A stretch of 64,000 bases of DNA from Elymus sibiricus. Taxonomy: Eukaryota > Streptophyta > Magnoliopsida > Poales > Poaceae. The DNA lies in contig CM077676.1 of NCBI GenBank assembly GCA_039707655.1, positions 83,415,895 through 83,479,894 of the forward strand, given 5' to 3'. Position numbers and translations under genes: made by a program. Position 1 is the first letter of the stretch. Every line of letters begins with the position of its first letter. Under the pieces are notes generated by a model that saw only the letters and a list, made by a program, of their open reading frames with translations, was not told the origin of the DNA and did no database searches. This document shows, piece by piece, positions 24,201-35,515 of this stretch.

Positions 24201-25019
24201 TCAACATTGATCTTGTTTAGCCTCGACCGTTCCTTAGCTGCTTCCGATTCCTTGAACTCCACAAATAAGTCCCAGTGATCTTTTGCCTTCTCCAGTGCTC
24301 CAGTGAATTATGGAGTCTGCTTTCCTGCTTCGATGTAGCAGGCCCATAATGTTTTTCTTGTGGTTGCGGAATTGTGTGGCCATCTTCTGAAGAGCACTCT
24401 TCTTGACTTTCTCTTGTTCTGCATCTGTTAAATGCTCTGGTAGGGTGAAATGTGACATGAGCGTTTCCCAAAGCAGATCTTTTGCTCTTTCGTCGACAAA
24501 ACTAACTTCTCGATCTCCCTTTGGCTTATTCCATTCTTGAACGGAGATCGGGATTTGGTCCCTGACAATAACTCCTCACTGACGAGTAAATTTGTCCGCA
24601 TTCTTTTTAGGAGCAAGCGGTTCGCCATTTGGTTTGATCTCATCGATGTTGTACTTTATGCCAGGCGGCAACTTTTTGGCCGGGCCTCGTACTGCCCTGC
24701 TTGTAGAAGATTTGCTCGATCCGGAGGGCTAAAAGAAGAAAGATTCGTTAATATATATATATATATATACAAATTAATTAATACATGTAATGATCACCAG
24801 AGGCCTTATATATACCTCGCCGGTCTTTGTTAATTGAAGATCATTTCCTTCGCCATCATTGTTTGTGTACCCTTCGTCTGTTGGTTCTTCCTCAAATATT
24901 CCCTCACTGGCGTCGTTCAGATATTGTGAGCCGTCATCTTCAGGTTCACCCTCTGGGTTTCGGATCATGTCGAACATGATATGCTCTTGATCATGGTCGT
25001 CTCTGCCGCTAGCGTCCAT
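21241..25019 (-). pseudogene. Transposase_24-like / Ulp1 peptidase gene of outer CACTA, decayed
   Basis: This is the minus-strand counterpart of the inner copy at 36996-40732, with the same exon order. An acidic first exon (25019 to about 24820) is followed by a long exon with the Transposase_24-like segment (KERSRLNKINVEKKQFHHVLG at about 24210) and a proline-rich linker grown by a 30-bp repeat. Short 3' exons follow, ending at TAA 21241-21243; one encodes the peptidase motif QAPGNNLCAYYVCEN with the catalytic Cys (about 21535). Damage includes a one-base insertion near 24410, TGG-to-TGA at about 24060, a TAG at about 23750 and TGG-to-TGA at about 23297. No functional product is expected. 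Ulp1-type peptidases normally cleave SUMO-like tags; the role in CACTA elements is not established. Confidence 0.8.
23101..23257. repeat. 30-bp minisatellite x 5.2 in the Ulp1 gene linker
   Basis: Five consecutive 30-bp units (23101, 23131, 23161, 23191, 23221) plus a partial one differ at only a few bases. Being a multiple of three, the unit keeps all frames open; in the gene's frame (minus) it encodes PPSPPRQPTP. The inner element has a shorter, diverged proline-rich linker here. Confidence 0.95.
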
Positions 25020-25059
25020 AGCTTAACTAATCCAGAAGAAAGATAAAACAATTTAGTAT

Positions 25060-25345
25060 TCAAATTAGAATGCATCTCGAATAATATCACTAATACATCT
25101 CGAATAATCTAGTTAATGCATCATCGAATATTATCTAATATAATCTCAAATATTATCATGAATACATCTCGAATATTATGACTAATACATCTCGAATATT
25201 ATCTCGAATACATCTCGAATATTATCACTAATGCATCATCGAATATTATCGAATATAATCTCGAATACATCTCAAGTATTATCACTAATACATCTCGAAT
25301 ATTATCATATAACATCACTAGCTAATACAGCTCGAATATTATCGA
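25060..25345. repeat. AT-rich imperfect repeat based on ATACATCTCGAATATTATC
   Basis: Many diverged units of roughly 20-35 bp with TCTCGAATATTATC separate the two 3' genes of the outer CACTA. The inner copy has the same kind of repeat, shorter, at 36765-36905. Confidence 0.7.
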
Positions 25346-25747
25346 ATAATCCAGTTGACTCGCGGTTCCTGAGGCGCGGGCGGTGGACACCCAAAGAGAA
25401 GGAACCATCACAGGATCATAGCTCGGGTGAGATCCCTGAAGAACCTGCCAGGTATTGGAGAACCTGACGTCCAACGCAACCATGTACCGACGGACGTGCT
25501 CGTCCTCCTCCCTGACACGGCGACGTACCACCTCCTCGGGGGCCGGCTGCCTCCACACCGATAGTGGCCCACGCGACCGCCACCAAAGAAGCTCCGGGTC
25601 AACAACGGGAGCCCGATTCCTCACCAAGCTGCGCGCCCCGGAAGGTAGCACCTCCCAGTGCCAGCCCGGCGGAGCCCAGTCCCGGACATGGCGCCTCTCA
25701 AGCAGGTTGTCGCCGCCGAGTCGGCGACGAGGATGCGGGCCGGGCAT
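25322..25747 (-). CDS. 141-residue conserved CACTA ORF, unknown function
   Basis: Starting at MPGPHPRRR (25747), this frame is open for 141 codons. It contains WHWEVLPSGARSLVRNRAP, PELLWWRSRGPLSV, an Arg/Glu-rich stretch EVVRRRVREEDEHVRRYM and DVRFSNTWQVLQGSHPSYD. It has no signal peptide or membrane segment, and I recognise no domain. The inner element encodes the same protein at 36330-36755 with under a dozen substitutions and no frame break. It lies just upstream of the Ulp1 gene in both elements and may share its promoter. Confidence 0.6.
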   Translation of the reverse strand: MPGPHPRRRLGGDNLLERRHVRDWAPPGWHWEVLPSGARSLVRNRAPVVDPELLWWRSRGPLSVWRQPAPEEVVRRRVREEDEHVRRYMVALDVRFSNTWQVLQGSHPSYDPVMVPSLWVSTARASGTASQLDYSIIFELY

Positions 25748-25769
25748 CGTCGACGTCGAGAACAAATTC

Positions 25770-26957
25770 TTATGAAAACAAATTCCTATGCAATAATTAT
25801 CATTTTATTATGCTACTCATATTTAATAAACTTTTACAACTATAGTAGATGGGCAAATTTGAACAACATTTTATAGCATTGATCCATCTAACATTCATCT
25901 AATTAACATTCATCTCCACACAAAAATACATAATAAATCCATCTAATTAACATTCATCTACACACAAAAATACATAATAAATCCATCTAATTAACATTTC
26001 TTTCAAAAAAAAAGAACCTAGGATCTTCTCAAAACACAATTGCCATTCACAAAATTCCATCAAGCATTTCTTCTATCTTAGGAGAGTACCCAACATCATT
26101 TCTTTCATTAAAACTTCTTTTATTAATATTCAAACAATTACAAAACCAAATTTTATCAATTCATGACCTCCTTTGGTTTTGCAAAGGAACTATATTCCCC
26201 CTAACATTTCTTGTCCAGCAAAAACTATCTCAGCTAGAGGCTAGTACCCACACTTCATTTCTCCAAAAATAATCTGTCCACTAGTTCAAAAATTTCAAGT
26301 TTCATTCAAATGAAATTTGGACCAGATTCAGTTTCCTTGCTCAAAACCCAATCTCTACTACTCCAACAATTCTGAAATTTTTACAGCAGCTCAACCATGC
26401 ATCAGAGAAGCACCACAAAAAAATTTAAAATTTTGAAAAATGCCTAGCTACTGTTGGCATTGCTATCGAACACTTACTGTGCAAAAATTCAGAAATTGGG
26501 CAAAGTTCAAAGATTGCACTGCCGTGCACTTCACTCTTCCTCTCCTTCCTCTCCTTCACAGCTTTGCCTCTGGCTCGTGCACATCCACGGGATGCGGCAG
26601 GGGGGCGCGGGGTTGCCGGAGCCAACAGCAGCGAGCACATCCATGGCGGCGTGGGCGGCTGAGCGCGACGGGGACAGAGGGAGGGGGAGGCCTGGGCCTT
26701 ACCGGCATTGCCGAGGATAGGGGCGGCGAGGCACGGAGGAGACCGGCGAGGAGGAGGTCGGAGACGAGGAACGGCGATGGCGACGAGTGGTGTGGATCGC
26801 CGGAGAACTTGGGCAGCCTGGCGGCGTGGTGATCGATTTGTCTCCTTGGCGGTGGAAAACACTAAGTGACAGTTATATAGGATCGACCTTTAGTCCCGGT
26901 TCGTGGCTGCAACCTTTAGTCCCGGTTCGTGGCTGCAACCGGGACTAAAGGTCTGTT
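25770..26957 (-). other. 5' leader and second promoter of outer CACTA
   Basis: On the minus strand a hairpin array (26957-26885) is followed by a TATA box, CCTATATAACT (26882-26872), then a GC-rich leader (26860-26530) and AT-rich sequence to the 141-residue ORF. An open frame at 26862-26425 (145 residues, Pro/Arg-rich) lies in the leader and has no counterpart of the same sequence in the inner element, so I do not call it a gene. Confidence 0.45.
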
Positions 26958-26960
26958 TTC

Positions 26961-27380
26961 CACTAGTAGAAAAACGACTTTACGTTCGCATCATTAGTCC
27001 CGGTTTGACTACGGCCCGGGACTAATGTGACCATTAGTCCCGGTTCCAACGGCTAGGGGCAGGGGAATCATTAGTCCCGGTTCGTGTTGAACCTTTAGTC
27101 CCGGTTTGTGACACAAACCAGGACTAAAGGTGTGGTGGCAGGCTGGTGTCAGGCTGGGGCCCCACGATCACCTTTAGTCCCGGTTCGTGTCACAAACCGG
27201 GACTAGAGGTTAGCCTTTAGTCCCGGTTTGTGACACAAACCGGGACTAAAGGTCTGGTGGCAGGCTGGTGTGAGGCTGGGGCCCCACGATCCCCTTTAGT
27301 CCCGGTTCGTGTCACAAACCGGGACTAGAGGTTAACCTTTAGTCCCGGTTTGTTACATGAACCGGGACTAAAGGTGTCAC
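26961..27380 (+). repeat. Inner CACTA 5' subterminal hairpin array
   Basis: Alternating TTTAGTCCCGGTT and AACCGGGACTAAAG copies form several hairpins, including a duplicated block of about 124 bp (near 27171 and 27294) with CAGGCTGG and CCCCACGATC. The array stops right before the TATA box. Confidence 0.9.
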
Positions 27381-27388
27381 TATATAAA
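27381..27388 (+). promoter_or_regulatory. TATA box of inner CACTA 5' genes
   Basis: CACTATATAAACCCTTCG lies directly after the last hairpin of the array and about 500 bp before the first ATG. The outer element has the same arrangement on the minus strand at 46626-46619. Confidence 0.6.
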
Positions 27389-27889
27389 CCCTTCGTCTAG
27401 CCCGAGCCAAAGCTCTCTGTTTTTCCCCTTTCCTCTCCTCTCTGTTCTTCCCCTCTTGCTCGAGCTCATCCTCCATTTTTGCAAAAATTTGTCAAGATTT
27501 GAAGGCACCCCATCAATCCAAGTGTTCACAAAGGTTAGCAACTTTGTTCTTTCATCTCTCATTGCTAGATTAGCTCTTGCAATGCTCTATAAGTATAGTG
27601 ATTTGTGGGTTTTAGTTTGGGAGTAATTATATGTGGGAGTTTATTTGATTTATATGCAATTTGAGCTCAAATTAACTTCTTAGTTTGCATGTGTAGGTGT
27701 GGTTTACTTAGTGCCTTCCCGTCCCCGTCCTAACCACCGTCGATCGCCCACACCGTCCCGTCGCTGGCACCACCTTGGTGAGCCTCTTTTGTTCTTATCC
27801 TTTTTATAAAAAATAATATTATTTGTATGATTTAGATAGTTAATTGTATAATTTTCTTACATGCATGATTGTTTGTTATACATAGTGCC

Positions 27890-28337
27890 ATGACTTTGAT
27901 ATCCGTCCCCGTCGGCCCTCGTCCGGTTTATGATTCAGGTGTGGTATATATATTCTCTTGTATAACTATTTGTTGCATTTCTCATTTATGAGAATTATGC
28001 CCATCAAGTTGACGTAGATATTTTTATCTAGGAGGTATATGAACCAGAAATTGCAACCGACCCTCTTGTCGAGAAGTTAAATTTAGTTGAAAAAGAAAAC
28101 GAGTATTTGAAAGAAAAATTGAAAAGAATAGAAGAAGAGAAGATGAAACTGGAGTTGTATGTTGCCGATGTCGTCGATGATCACAAGATCAAGATGGATG
28201 CAATGCGCTTGAAGATTAGAAAATTTAAAAAATATGCCGTTAATCAAGAGGCTTGGTATCACTTTGCTGTTGGATCAATTGTTACCTTAGTTGCGATCTT
28301 GATCGCATTTGTTGTTGCATTTAAATGCTTTAGCTAG
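27890..28337 (+). CDS. Small coiled-coil, C-terminal membrane-segment protein of inner CACTA
   Basis: Two exons (27890-27943 and 28032-28337, GT-AG, phase 0) give a 119-residue frame. The N-terminus MTLISVPVGPRPVYDS is followed by a charged helix rich in Glu and Lys from about residue 30 to 85 (LVEKENEYLKEKLKRIEEE), likely a coiled coil. Near the C-terminus there is one hydrophobic stretch, VGSIVTLVAILIAFVVAF, followed by KCFS, which resembles a tail anchor. The outer element encodes the same protein with identical exon lengths at 46135-45688. It is the first gene after the promoter and lies just upstream of the transposase. I know of no assigned function; a membrane role is inference from the hydrophobic segment. 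Confidence 0.6.
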
Positions 28338-28877
28338 AGAGTTTGTATGTTGTTTTATGAGAATAAGTGTGTATGAACTATATGTATGAACTTGTATTAA
28401 TTTGGTCTTTTCGGTGTTGTGTAATGAAGATTAGCTGGCAATGGATGTACGATGACCGATGCTCTCCCCAGTTCATTAATGGCGTGCGTACTTTTCTGGT
28501 TGCGGCTGAGGCAAACAAGCGGGCGGATGGTTTTATGTGTTGTCCATGTGCTGTCTGTAAGAATGATCACAATTACTCTAACTCAAGAACCATTCACGTC
28601 CACCTGTTTACGTCCGGTTTCATGTCCGGCTATAACTGTTGGACCAAGCACGGAGAAAGAGGGGTCCTAATGGAAGAAAATGAAGAAGAAGAGGATGATG
28701 ACAGCTATCCTGGCCATGGGTTCCCTGAATACAATGGTACAACAATGGGGGAAGAAGCTGAGCCGGCAATGGGGGAAGAAGCTGAAGAAGAGGCATCAGA
28801 TGAGCCCGCTGATGATCTTGGTCGGGCCATTGCCGATGCAAAGAGAAACTGCGCAAGTGAAAAGGAGAAGCTGAAGT

Positions 28878-30751
28878 TGTTGGGGAACGTTGCATGGGAA
28901 ACAAAAATTTTCCTATGCACACACAAGATCTATCCATGGTGATGAGCATCTACGAGAGGGAGAGTGAATGTACATACCCTTGTAGATCGCTAAGCGGAAC
29001 GTTAAGAAACGCGGTTGATGTAGTCGAACGTCTCCGCGATCCAAATCGCAAGTCGTCCCTCGATCCAAGCACGATCCAGCGCCGAACGGACGGCACCTCC
29101 GCGTTCAACACACGTACGGCTTGATGACGATCTCCGCCTTCTTGATCCAGCAAGAGGGAGCGGAGAAGAAGAAGAGTTCCAGCAGCACGACGGCGTGGTG
29201 ATGTTGGTGAGGAACTATTTCAGCAGGGCTTCGCCTAAGCACTACTGAAATTATGACGTAGGAGGAACTAGAGGTTGCCGGCACACGGCTTGGGGCAATC
29301 TAATGTGTCCCGTGTGCTAGCCCTGCCCCTCTATTTATATGTTGAGCCTTGGGGTCTAAACTTGGAGTAAAAGCCTCCTCCAAGTCGGTTTTGCCCGCAC
29401 AAGGTCGGTTTGGCCCGCAGGGAAAGAGTCCAACTCGGATCCCTGCAGTACCGCGCACAAGCGGTAGTACCGCTGCTACAGTAGCGGTAGTACCGCTTGA
29501 CCAGCTTAAGCGGTAGTACCGCTGATACAGTAGCGGTAGTACCGCTTAACCAGCTTAAGCGGTAGTACCGCTGCTACAGTAGCGGTAGTACTGCCTTACC
29601 AGCTTAAGGCAGTAGCAAAACTTCCTTTTGCACTTTCCAATACCTCGTGGGCTTTATCCCTTTGGCCCATATAAAGTGTTGCTGCACCCGAACACTTCGG
29701 TAAACATCCGGAACCCCTTCCGGTGAATTCCGGAACCCTTCCGGAAACCAAAACACTATTATCACATATATCAATCTTTACCTCCGGACTATTCCGGAGA
29801 TCCTCGTCATGTCCGGGATCTTATCCGGGACTCCGAACAACTTTCGGTCACCAACAAAATAACTCAACTATACTAATCGTCACCAAACGTTAAGTGTGTA
29901 GACCCTGCGGGTTCGAGAACTATGTAGAGATGACCGAGACACCTCTACGGTCAATAACCAATAGCGGGACCTGGATGCCCATATTGGCTCCTACATATTC
30001 TACGAAGATCTTTATCGTTTGAACCTCTATGTCAAGGATTCAGTTAATCCCGTATGCTGTTCCCTTTGTTCTTCGGTATGTTACTTGCCCGAGATTCGAT
30101 CGTCGGTATCTCTATACCTAGTTCAATCTCGTTACCGGCAAGTCTCTTTACTCGTTCCGTAATACAAGATCTCGTGGCTAACACTTTAGTCACATTGCTT
30201 GCAAGGCTCATTGTGATGTTGTATTACCGAGTGGGCCCTGAGATACCTCTCCGTCACACGGAGTAACAAATCCCAGTCTTGATCCATGCCAACCCAACAG
30301 ACACCTTCGGAGATACCTGTAGAGCATCTTTATAGTCACCCAGTTACGTTGCGACGTTTGATACACACAAGGTATTCCTCTGGTGTCAGTGAGTTGCATG
30401 ATCTCATGGTCATAGGAACAGATACTTGACATGCAGAAAACAATAGCAATAAACTGACACGATCATATGCTACGTTTATAGTTTGGGTCTTGTCCATCAC
30501 ATCATTCTCCTAACGATGTGATCCCGTTATCAAATGACATCTCATGTCCATGGCTAGGAAACCTTCACCATCTTTTGATCAACGAGCTAGTCAACTAGAG
30601 GCTTACTAGGGACACAGTGTTGTCTATGTACCCACACATGTATTTGAGTTTCCAATCAATACAATTATAGCATGGATAATAAACGATTATCATGAACAAG
30701 GAAATATAATAATAACCAATTTATTGTTGCCTCTAGGGCATATTTCCAACA
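28878..30751 (-). mobile_element. BARE1/Angela/WIS-type Copia solo LTR (1874 bp)
   Basis: On the minus strand it starts TGTTGGAAATATGCCCTAGAGG and ends ...CCCCAACA, the classic Triticeae Copia LTR ends. GAAGT flanks both sides (28873-28877 and 30752-30756). Removing it rejoins AAGCTGAAGTTGCAGCGCATG, which matches the uninterrupted outer copy at 45180-45160. No internal domain is present, so it is a recombination product. Confidence 0.95.
29461..29607. repeat. 49-bp tandem repeat x 3 with palindromes, in solo LTR
   Basis: Units start at 29461, 29510 and 29559. Each contains AGCGGTAGTACCGCT, a perfect palindrome apart from its central base, twice, so the block can fold into a series of hairpins. 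The third unit is changed to GGTAGTACTGCC. Confidence 0.9.
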
Positions 30752-33700
30752 GAAGTTGCAGCGCATGTTAGAGGATCACAAGAAATTGTTGTACCCAAAT
30801 TGCGAAAATGACAAGAAAAAGCTGGGTACCACACTAGAATTGCTGCAATAGAAGGCAGAGAATGGTGTATCTGACAAGGGATTTGAAAAGTTGCTGATAA
30901 TGTTAAAGAAGATGCTTCCAAAGGACAACGAATTGCCCGACAGTACGTACGAAGCAAAGAAGGCTGTCTGCCCTCTAGGATTAGAGGTGCAGAAGATACA
31001 TGCATGCCCTAATGACTGCATCCTCTACCGTAGTGAGTACGAGGATTTGAAAGCATGCCCGGTATGCGGTGCATTGTTCTATAAGATCAGCCGCGATGAC
31101 CCTGGTGATGTTGAGGGCGAGCGCCCCTGAAAGAAGATTCCTACCAAGGTGATGTGGTATGCTCCTATAATACCACGGTTGAAACGTTTGTTCCAAAACA
31201 AAGAGCATGCCAAGTTGATGCGATGGCACAAAGAAGACCGTAAGAAAGACGGGAAGTTGAGAGTACCCGTTGACGGATCGCAGTGGAGAAAAATCGAGAG
31301 AAAGTGGAAGGACTTTGCAGATGATGCAAGGAATGTATGGTTTGGTTTAAGTGCAGATGGCATTAATCCTTTTGGGGAGCAGAGCAGCAATCGTAGCACC
31401 TGGCCTGTGACTCTATGTATCTATAACCTTCCTCCTTGGTTGTGCATGAAGCGGAAGTTCATTATGATGCCAGTGCTCATCCAAGGCCCCAAGCAACCCA
31501 GCAACGACATTGATGTGTACCTAAGGCCATTGGTTGAAGAACTTTTACAGCTGTGGAGTATAGAAGGTGTACGTGTGTGGGATGAGCACAAACAGCAGGA
31601 ATTTGACCTGCGAGCGTTGCTGTTTGTAACCATCAATGATTGGCCTGCTCTTAGTAACCTTTCAGGACAGACAAACAAGGGATACCACGCATGCACGCAC
31701 TGTTTAGATGATACCGACAGTATATATTTGGATAAATGTAAGAAGAATGTGTACCTGGGACATCGTCGATTTCTTCAGATCAATCATGTCTTAAGAAAGA
31801 AAGGCAAGCATTTCAAAGGTGAGGCAGATCACCGGAAGAAGCCTCGCCACCGTACTGGTCATGATATACTTGATATGGTCAAGGATTTAAAAGTAATCTT
31901 TGGAAAGGGTCCTGGCGGACAATCTGTTTCGAATGACGCTGACGGACACGCACCCATGTGGAATAAGAAATCTATATTTTGGGACCTACCATATTGGAAA
32001 GAACTAGAGGTCCGCTCTGCAATCGACGTGATGCATGTGACGAAGAATCTTTCCGTGAACCTGTTAGGCTTCTTGGGCGTGTATGGGAAGACAAAAGTTA
32101 CACCGGAGGCACGGGAGGACCAGCAACGTATGCACGAAAAAGACGGCATGCATCCAAAGCAGTATCAGGGTCCTGCCAGCTACGCTCTTACCAAAGAAGA
32201 GAAGAAAATCTTCTTTGAATGCCTGCTCAGTATGAAGGTCCCGTCTGGCTTCTCGTCGAATATAAAGGGAATAATAAATATGGCAGAGAAAAAGTTCCAG
32301 AACCTAAAGTCCCATGACTGCCACGTGATTATGACGCAACTGCTTCCGGTTGCATTGAGGGGGCTTCTACCGGACAACGTTTGATTAGCCATTGTGAAGC
32401 TATGTGCATTCCTCAATGCAATCTCTCAGAAGGTAATCGATCCAGAAATCCTACCAAGGTTACAGAATGATTTTTTGCAATGTCTTGTCAGTTTCGAGTT
32501 GGTGTTCCCACCATCCTTCTTCAATATCATGACGCACGTCCTAGTTCACCTAGTCGAAGAGATTGCCATTCTGGGTCCTGTATTTCTACACAATATGTTC
32601 CCCTTTGAGAGGTTCATGGGAGTCTTAAAGAAATATGTTCATAACCGTGCTAGGCCAGAAGGAAGCATCTCCAAGGGCCATGAAACAGAGGAGGTCATTG
32701 AGTTTTGTGTTGACTTTATTCCTGACCATAAGCCAATTGGTGTTCCCGAATCGCGGCATGAGGGCAGACTTGGTGGAAAAGGCATGCTAGGAAAGGACCA
32801 AGTAATATGTATGGACGGGCATTCTTGGGCGCAAGCACACTACACAGTTCTACAAAATTCCAGCTTGGTGGGTCCGTATATCGACGAACACAAGAATATT
32901 CTACGCTCCAAACACCCGGAGCAGTCGGACGACTGGATTACACGTGAACACACGAGGACTTTCGGTGGTTGGTTGCAGACACGTCTCATGCATGACGACA
33001 GTGTTGGAGATGAGCTGTACTTGCTGTCCAAGTTACCATCTTCGACTATATTGACTTTCAAAGGGTACGAGATAAATGGGAATACATTTTACACGATTGC
33101 CCAAGATAAAAAGAGCACCAACCAAAACAGTGGTGTCCGCTTTGATGCAGCAAACACCAATAGGCCAAAGGACACATATTATGGTTACATAGAGGAGATA
33201 TGGGAACTTGACTATGGACGTGAATTGAAGGTCCCTTTGTTTCGCTGCAAATGGGTCAATCTGTCAGGAGGCGGCGTAAAGGAAGACCCGCGGTACGGAA
33301 TGACAACAGTGGGTCTCAACAATCTTGGGTACGCAGACGAACCATTCGTCCTAGCCAATGATGTGGCGCAGGTTTTCTATGTGAAGGACATGTCTACCAA
33401 GCCAAGAAAAAGAAAAGATAAGGAAGCGAATACATTATACGATGAGTCAAAGCGCCACATAGTTCTTTCAGGGAAAAAATATCGTCGGAGTGGAGGACAA
33501 GACAGACATGTCAGAAGATTATGAAAAGTTTCATGAAATTGCTCCCTTCACAGTGAAGATTGACGCAAGCATCCTGTTAAATGATGAAGATTGTCCATGG
33601 TTACGGCGCAAAGGGACACACGCGAAGAAAAAGTTTTATACCAAAAGATCCCACTCTGGGATGTGACCGGCTTCACCGTCATCACTTTCTTCTCTAGTGA

Positions 33701-33822
33701 GTTTCCGGACTTATCTCGAAAGTCCCACTTCAGACAAACCGGATGGAATCATTGTAATAGTTAGGGTATATATGTGTTTTGGCATTTGAAAGGCGAAGAA
33801 ATATATCTTTAAGGACTCGATG

Positions 33823-34766
33823 CAATTTTCAACCCTTTCTGACTTCATTCGCTATTTTTCATGCATTTAATGAATTTTTAGAGCTAAATGACCCTGAAAT
33901 TGAAAAAACACTACAAATGAACTCTGAAAAGGTTGAAAGTTGGCATGGTATCATCATTTCACCCACATAGCATGTGCTAAAATGTTGAGAGGGTTACGGC
34001 AAAAACTGGATGCACTTCGTGTACAAAATGGACAATCTCTTTCGAAGTATCAGGGTTTCGGACGAAAACTCATCTGTTACAAAGCCATTTCATTTTTTTT
34101 AACTTATTTCAACTCCAGACATTTTGTGAGTTCAACATGCACCATTCAAAGCCACATCATCAATTTTGAACCCTTTCTGACTTCATTCGCTATTTTTCAT
34201 GCATTTAATGAATTTTTTGAGTTAAATGACCCTGAAATTGAAAAACACTACAAATGAACTCTGAAAAGGTTGAAAGTTGGCATGGTATCATCATTTCACC
34301 CACATAGCATGTGCTAAAAAGTTGAGAGGGTTACGGCAAAAACTGGATGCACTTCGTGTACAAAATGGATAATCTCTTTCGAAGTATTAGGGTTTCGGAC
34401 GAAAACTCATCTGTTACAAAGGCATTTCATTTTTTTAACTTATTTCAACTCCAGACATTTTGTGAGTTCAACATGCACCATTCAAAGCCACATCATCAAT
34501 TTTCAACCCTTTCTGACTTCATTCGCTATTTTTCATGCATTTGATGAATTTTTTGAGCTAAATGACCCTGAAATTGAAAAACACTACAAATGAACTCTGA
34601 AAAGGTTGAAAGTTGGCATGGTATCATCATTTCACCCACATAGCATGTGCTAAAAAGTTGAGAGGGTTACGGCCAAAACTGGATGCACTTTGTGTACAAA
34701 ATGGACAATCTCTTTCGAAGTATCAGGGTTTCGGACGAAAACTCATCTGTTACAAAGGCATTTTCA
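33823..34766. repeat. About 337-bp tandem repeat x 2.8 downstream of inner TNP2
   Basis: Units begin with CAATTTT(C/G)AACCCTTTCTGAC at 33823, 34161 and 34497. They share TTTCATGCATTTAATGAATT, GGCATGGTATCATCATTTCACCC and CTCATCTGTTACAAAG. The outer element has only a partial single copy in the same place (about 42075-42245). From 34767 to 35289 the sequence is AT-rich then GC-rich, with no gene. Confidence 0.92.
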
Positions 34767-35289
34767 TTTTTTAAAATAACCTAATAATTACCAAATTGAA
34801 TATAATGATAAAACACACTAATATTAAACAGCAGAAAAAAGAATCACTGATAAATCTATTTTTAAAGTAAAGTTATTCACAAACTAGTGATTCACACAAA
34901 TTTCAAATAATTCAAATTTAAACTATTCAAATTTGAAAAGTACTGGCACTAACAGAAAGTTTATAATTTTTGTGACCTAAAGCAAAAAGATTCACTCAGA
35001 AACTCTAAATATTTGGCTGTAAGTAGAAACAAAAGAAAATAAATAAAGCAAAAAAAATGGAAAATAAAAGCCCGCCTATTGGGCCGCCACGGCCTGCATA
35101 CGACTAGAAACCCAACCTCTAGTTGGACCAGGATGCAGGCCCGCACGGCCCAATAGGCCCCACAGGGCAGCACAAGTTCGGTAGGCCCACAAAGGTTTGC
35201 TTAGAGAGGAGCTCGACAGGGTAGCCGCGGCGGGGCTTATAAACCGCTGCGAGCTCCTCTCAACTAGCGAGGTGGGACTAAACATTCAA

Positions 35290-35515
35290 CACGGGAAGCC
35301 AGGCCTTTAGTCCCGGTTGGTGGCTCCAACCGCGACTAAAGGCCCCCTTTAGTCCCGGTTGGAGCCACCAACCGGGACTAAAGGCCTGGCTTTCCGCCGC
35401 TTGGCCTGGGTGAATTTCACCTTTAGTCCTGGTTGGTGGCTCCAACAGCAACTAAAGGGGGGCCTTTAGTCGCGGTTGGAGACACCAACCGGGACTAAAG
35501 GCTTCCATATATAAG
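35290..35515 (+). promoter_or_regulatory. Internal hairpin array and second promoter of inner CACTA
   Basis: Two large hairpins built on CCTTTAGTCCCGGTTGGTGG and its complement (35303-35388 and 35418-35503) end a few bases before a TATA box, CCATATATAAGCGG (35506-35519). The same array-then-TATA order occurs at the 5' end, so each transcription unit of the element begins with a copy of the putative binding-site array. Confidence 0.6.

Larger units (their letters stand above)
28424..33666 (+). pseudogene. TNP2 transposase (Transposase_21) of inner CACTA, interrupted
   Basis: TNP2-type enzymes cut and join CACTA ends. The order is an N-terminal Cys/His region (CCPCAVCKNDHNY), an acidic stretch, the central Transposase_21 region (from about 31150; LPPWLCMKRKFIMMPVLIQG, YHACTHCLD, IDVMHVTKN), a DUF4218-like part (about 32390-32900) and a DUF4216-like part (GYIEEIWELDYGRELK). 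It is broken by a solo LTR (28878-30751), stops at 30849 (TAG for Trp), 31128 (TGA) and 32382 (TGA for Arg CGA), and a 2-base deletion near 33473. Unlike the outer copy it keeps the short Cys-X2-Cys motif ACPVCGALFY at about 31057. Confidence 0.9.

Noticed and set aside
26425..26862. 145-residue Pro/Arg-rich minus-strand ORF as a CACTA gene
   Set aside because: It lies in the leader after the second TATA box and has no equivalent sequence in the inner copy.
20817..26968. A separate 6.1-kb CACTA element ending at CACTAGTA
   Set aside because: The apparent right end is the left terminus of the inner element; CACTAGTG is palindromic. Joining 26960 to 41295 restores a known array unit, and the true partner terminus with an ACA duplication is at 46890.
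26961..27365. CRISPR-like regular repeats
   Set aside because: The repeats alternate in orientation as hairpins with unequal spacers and lie at CACTA ends; this is plant DNA.
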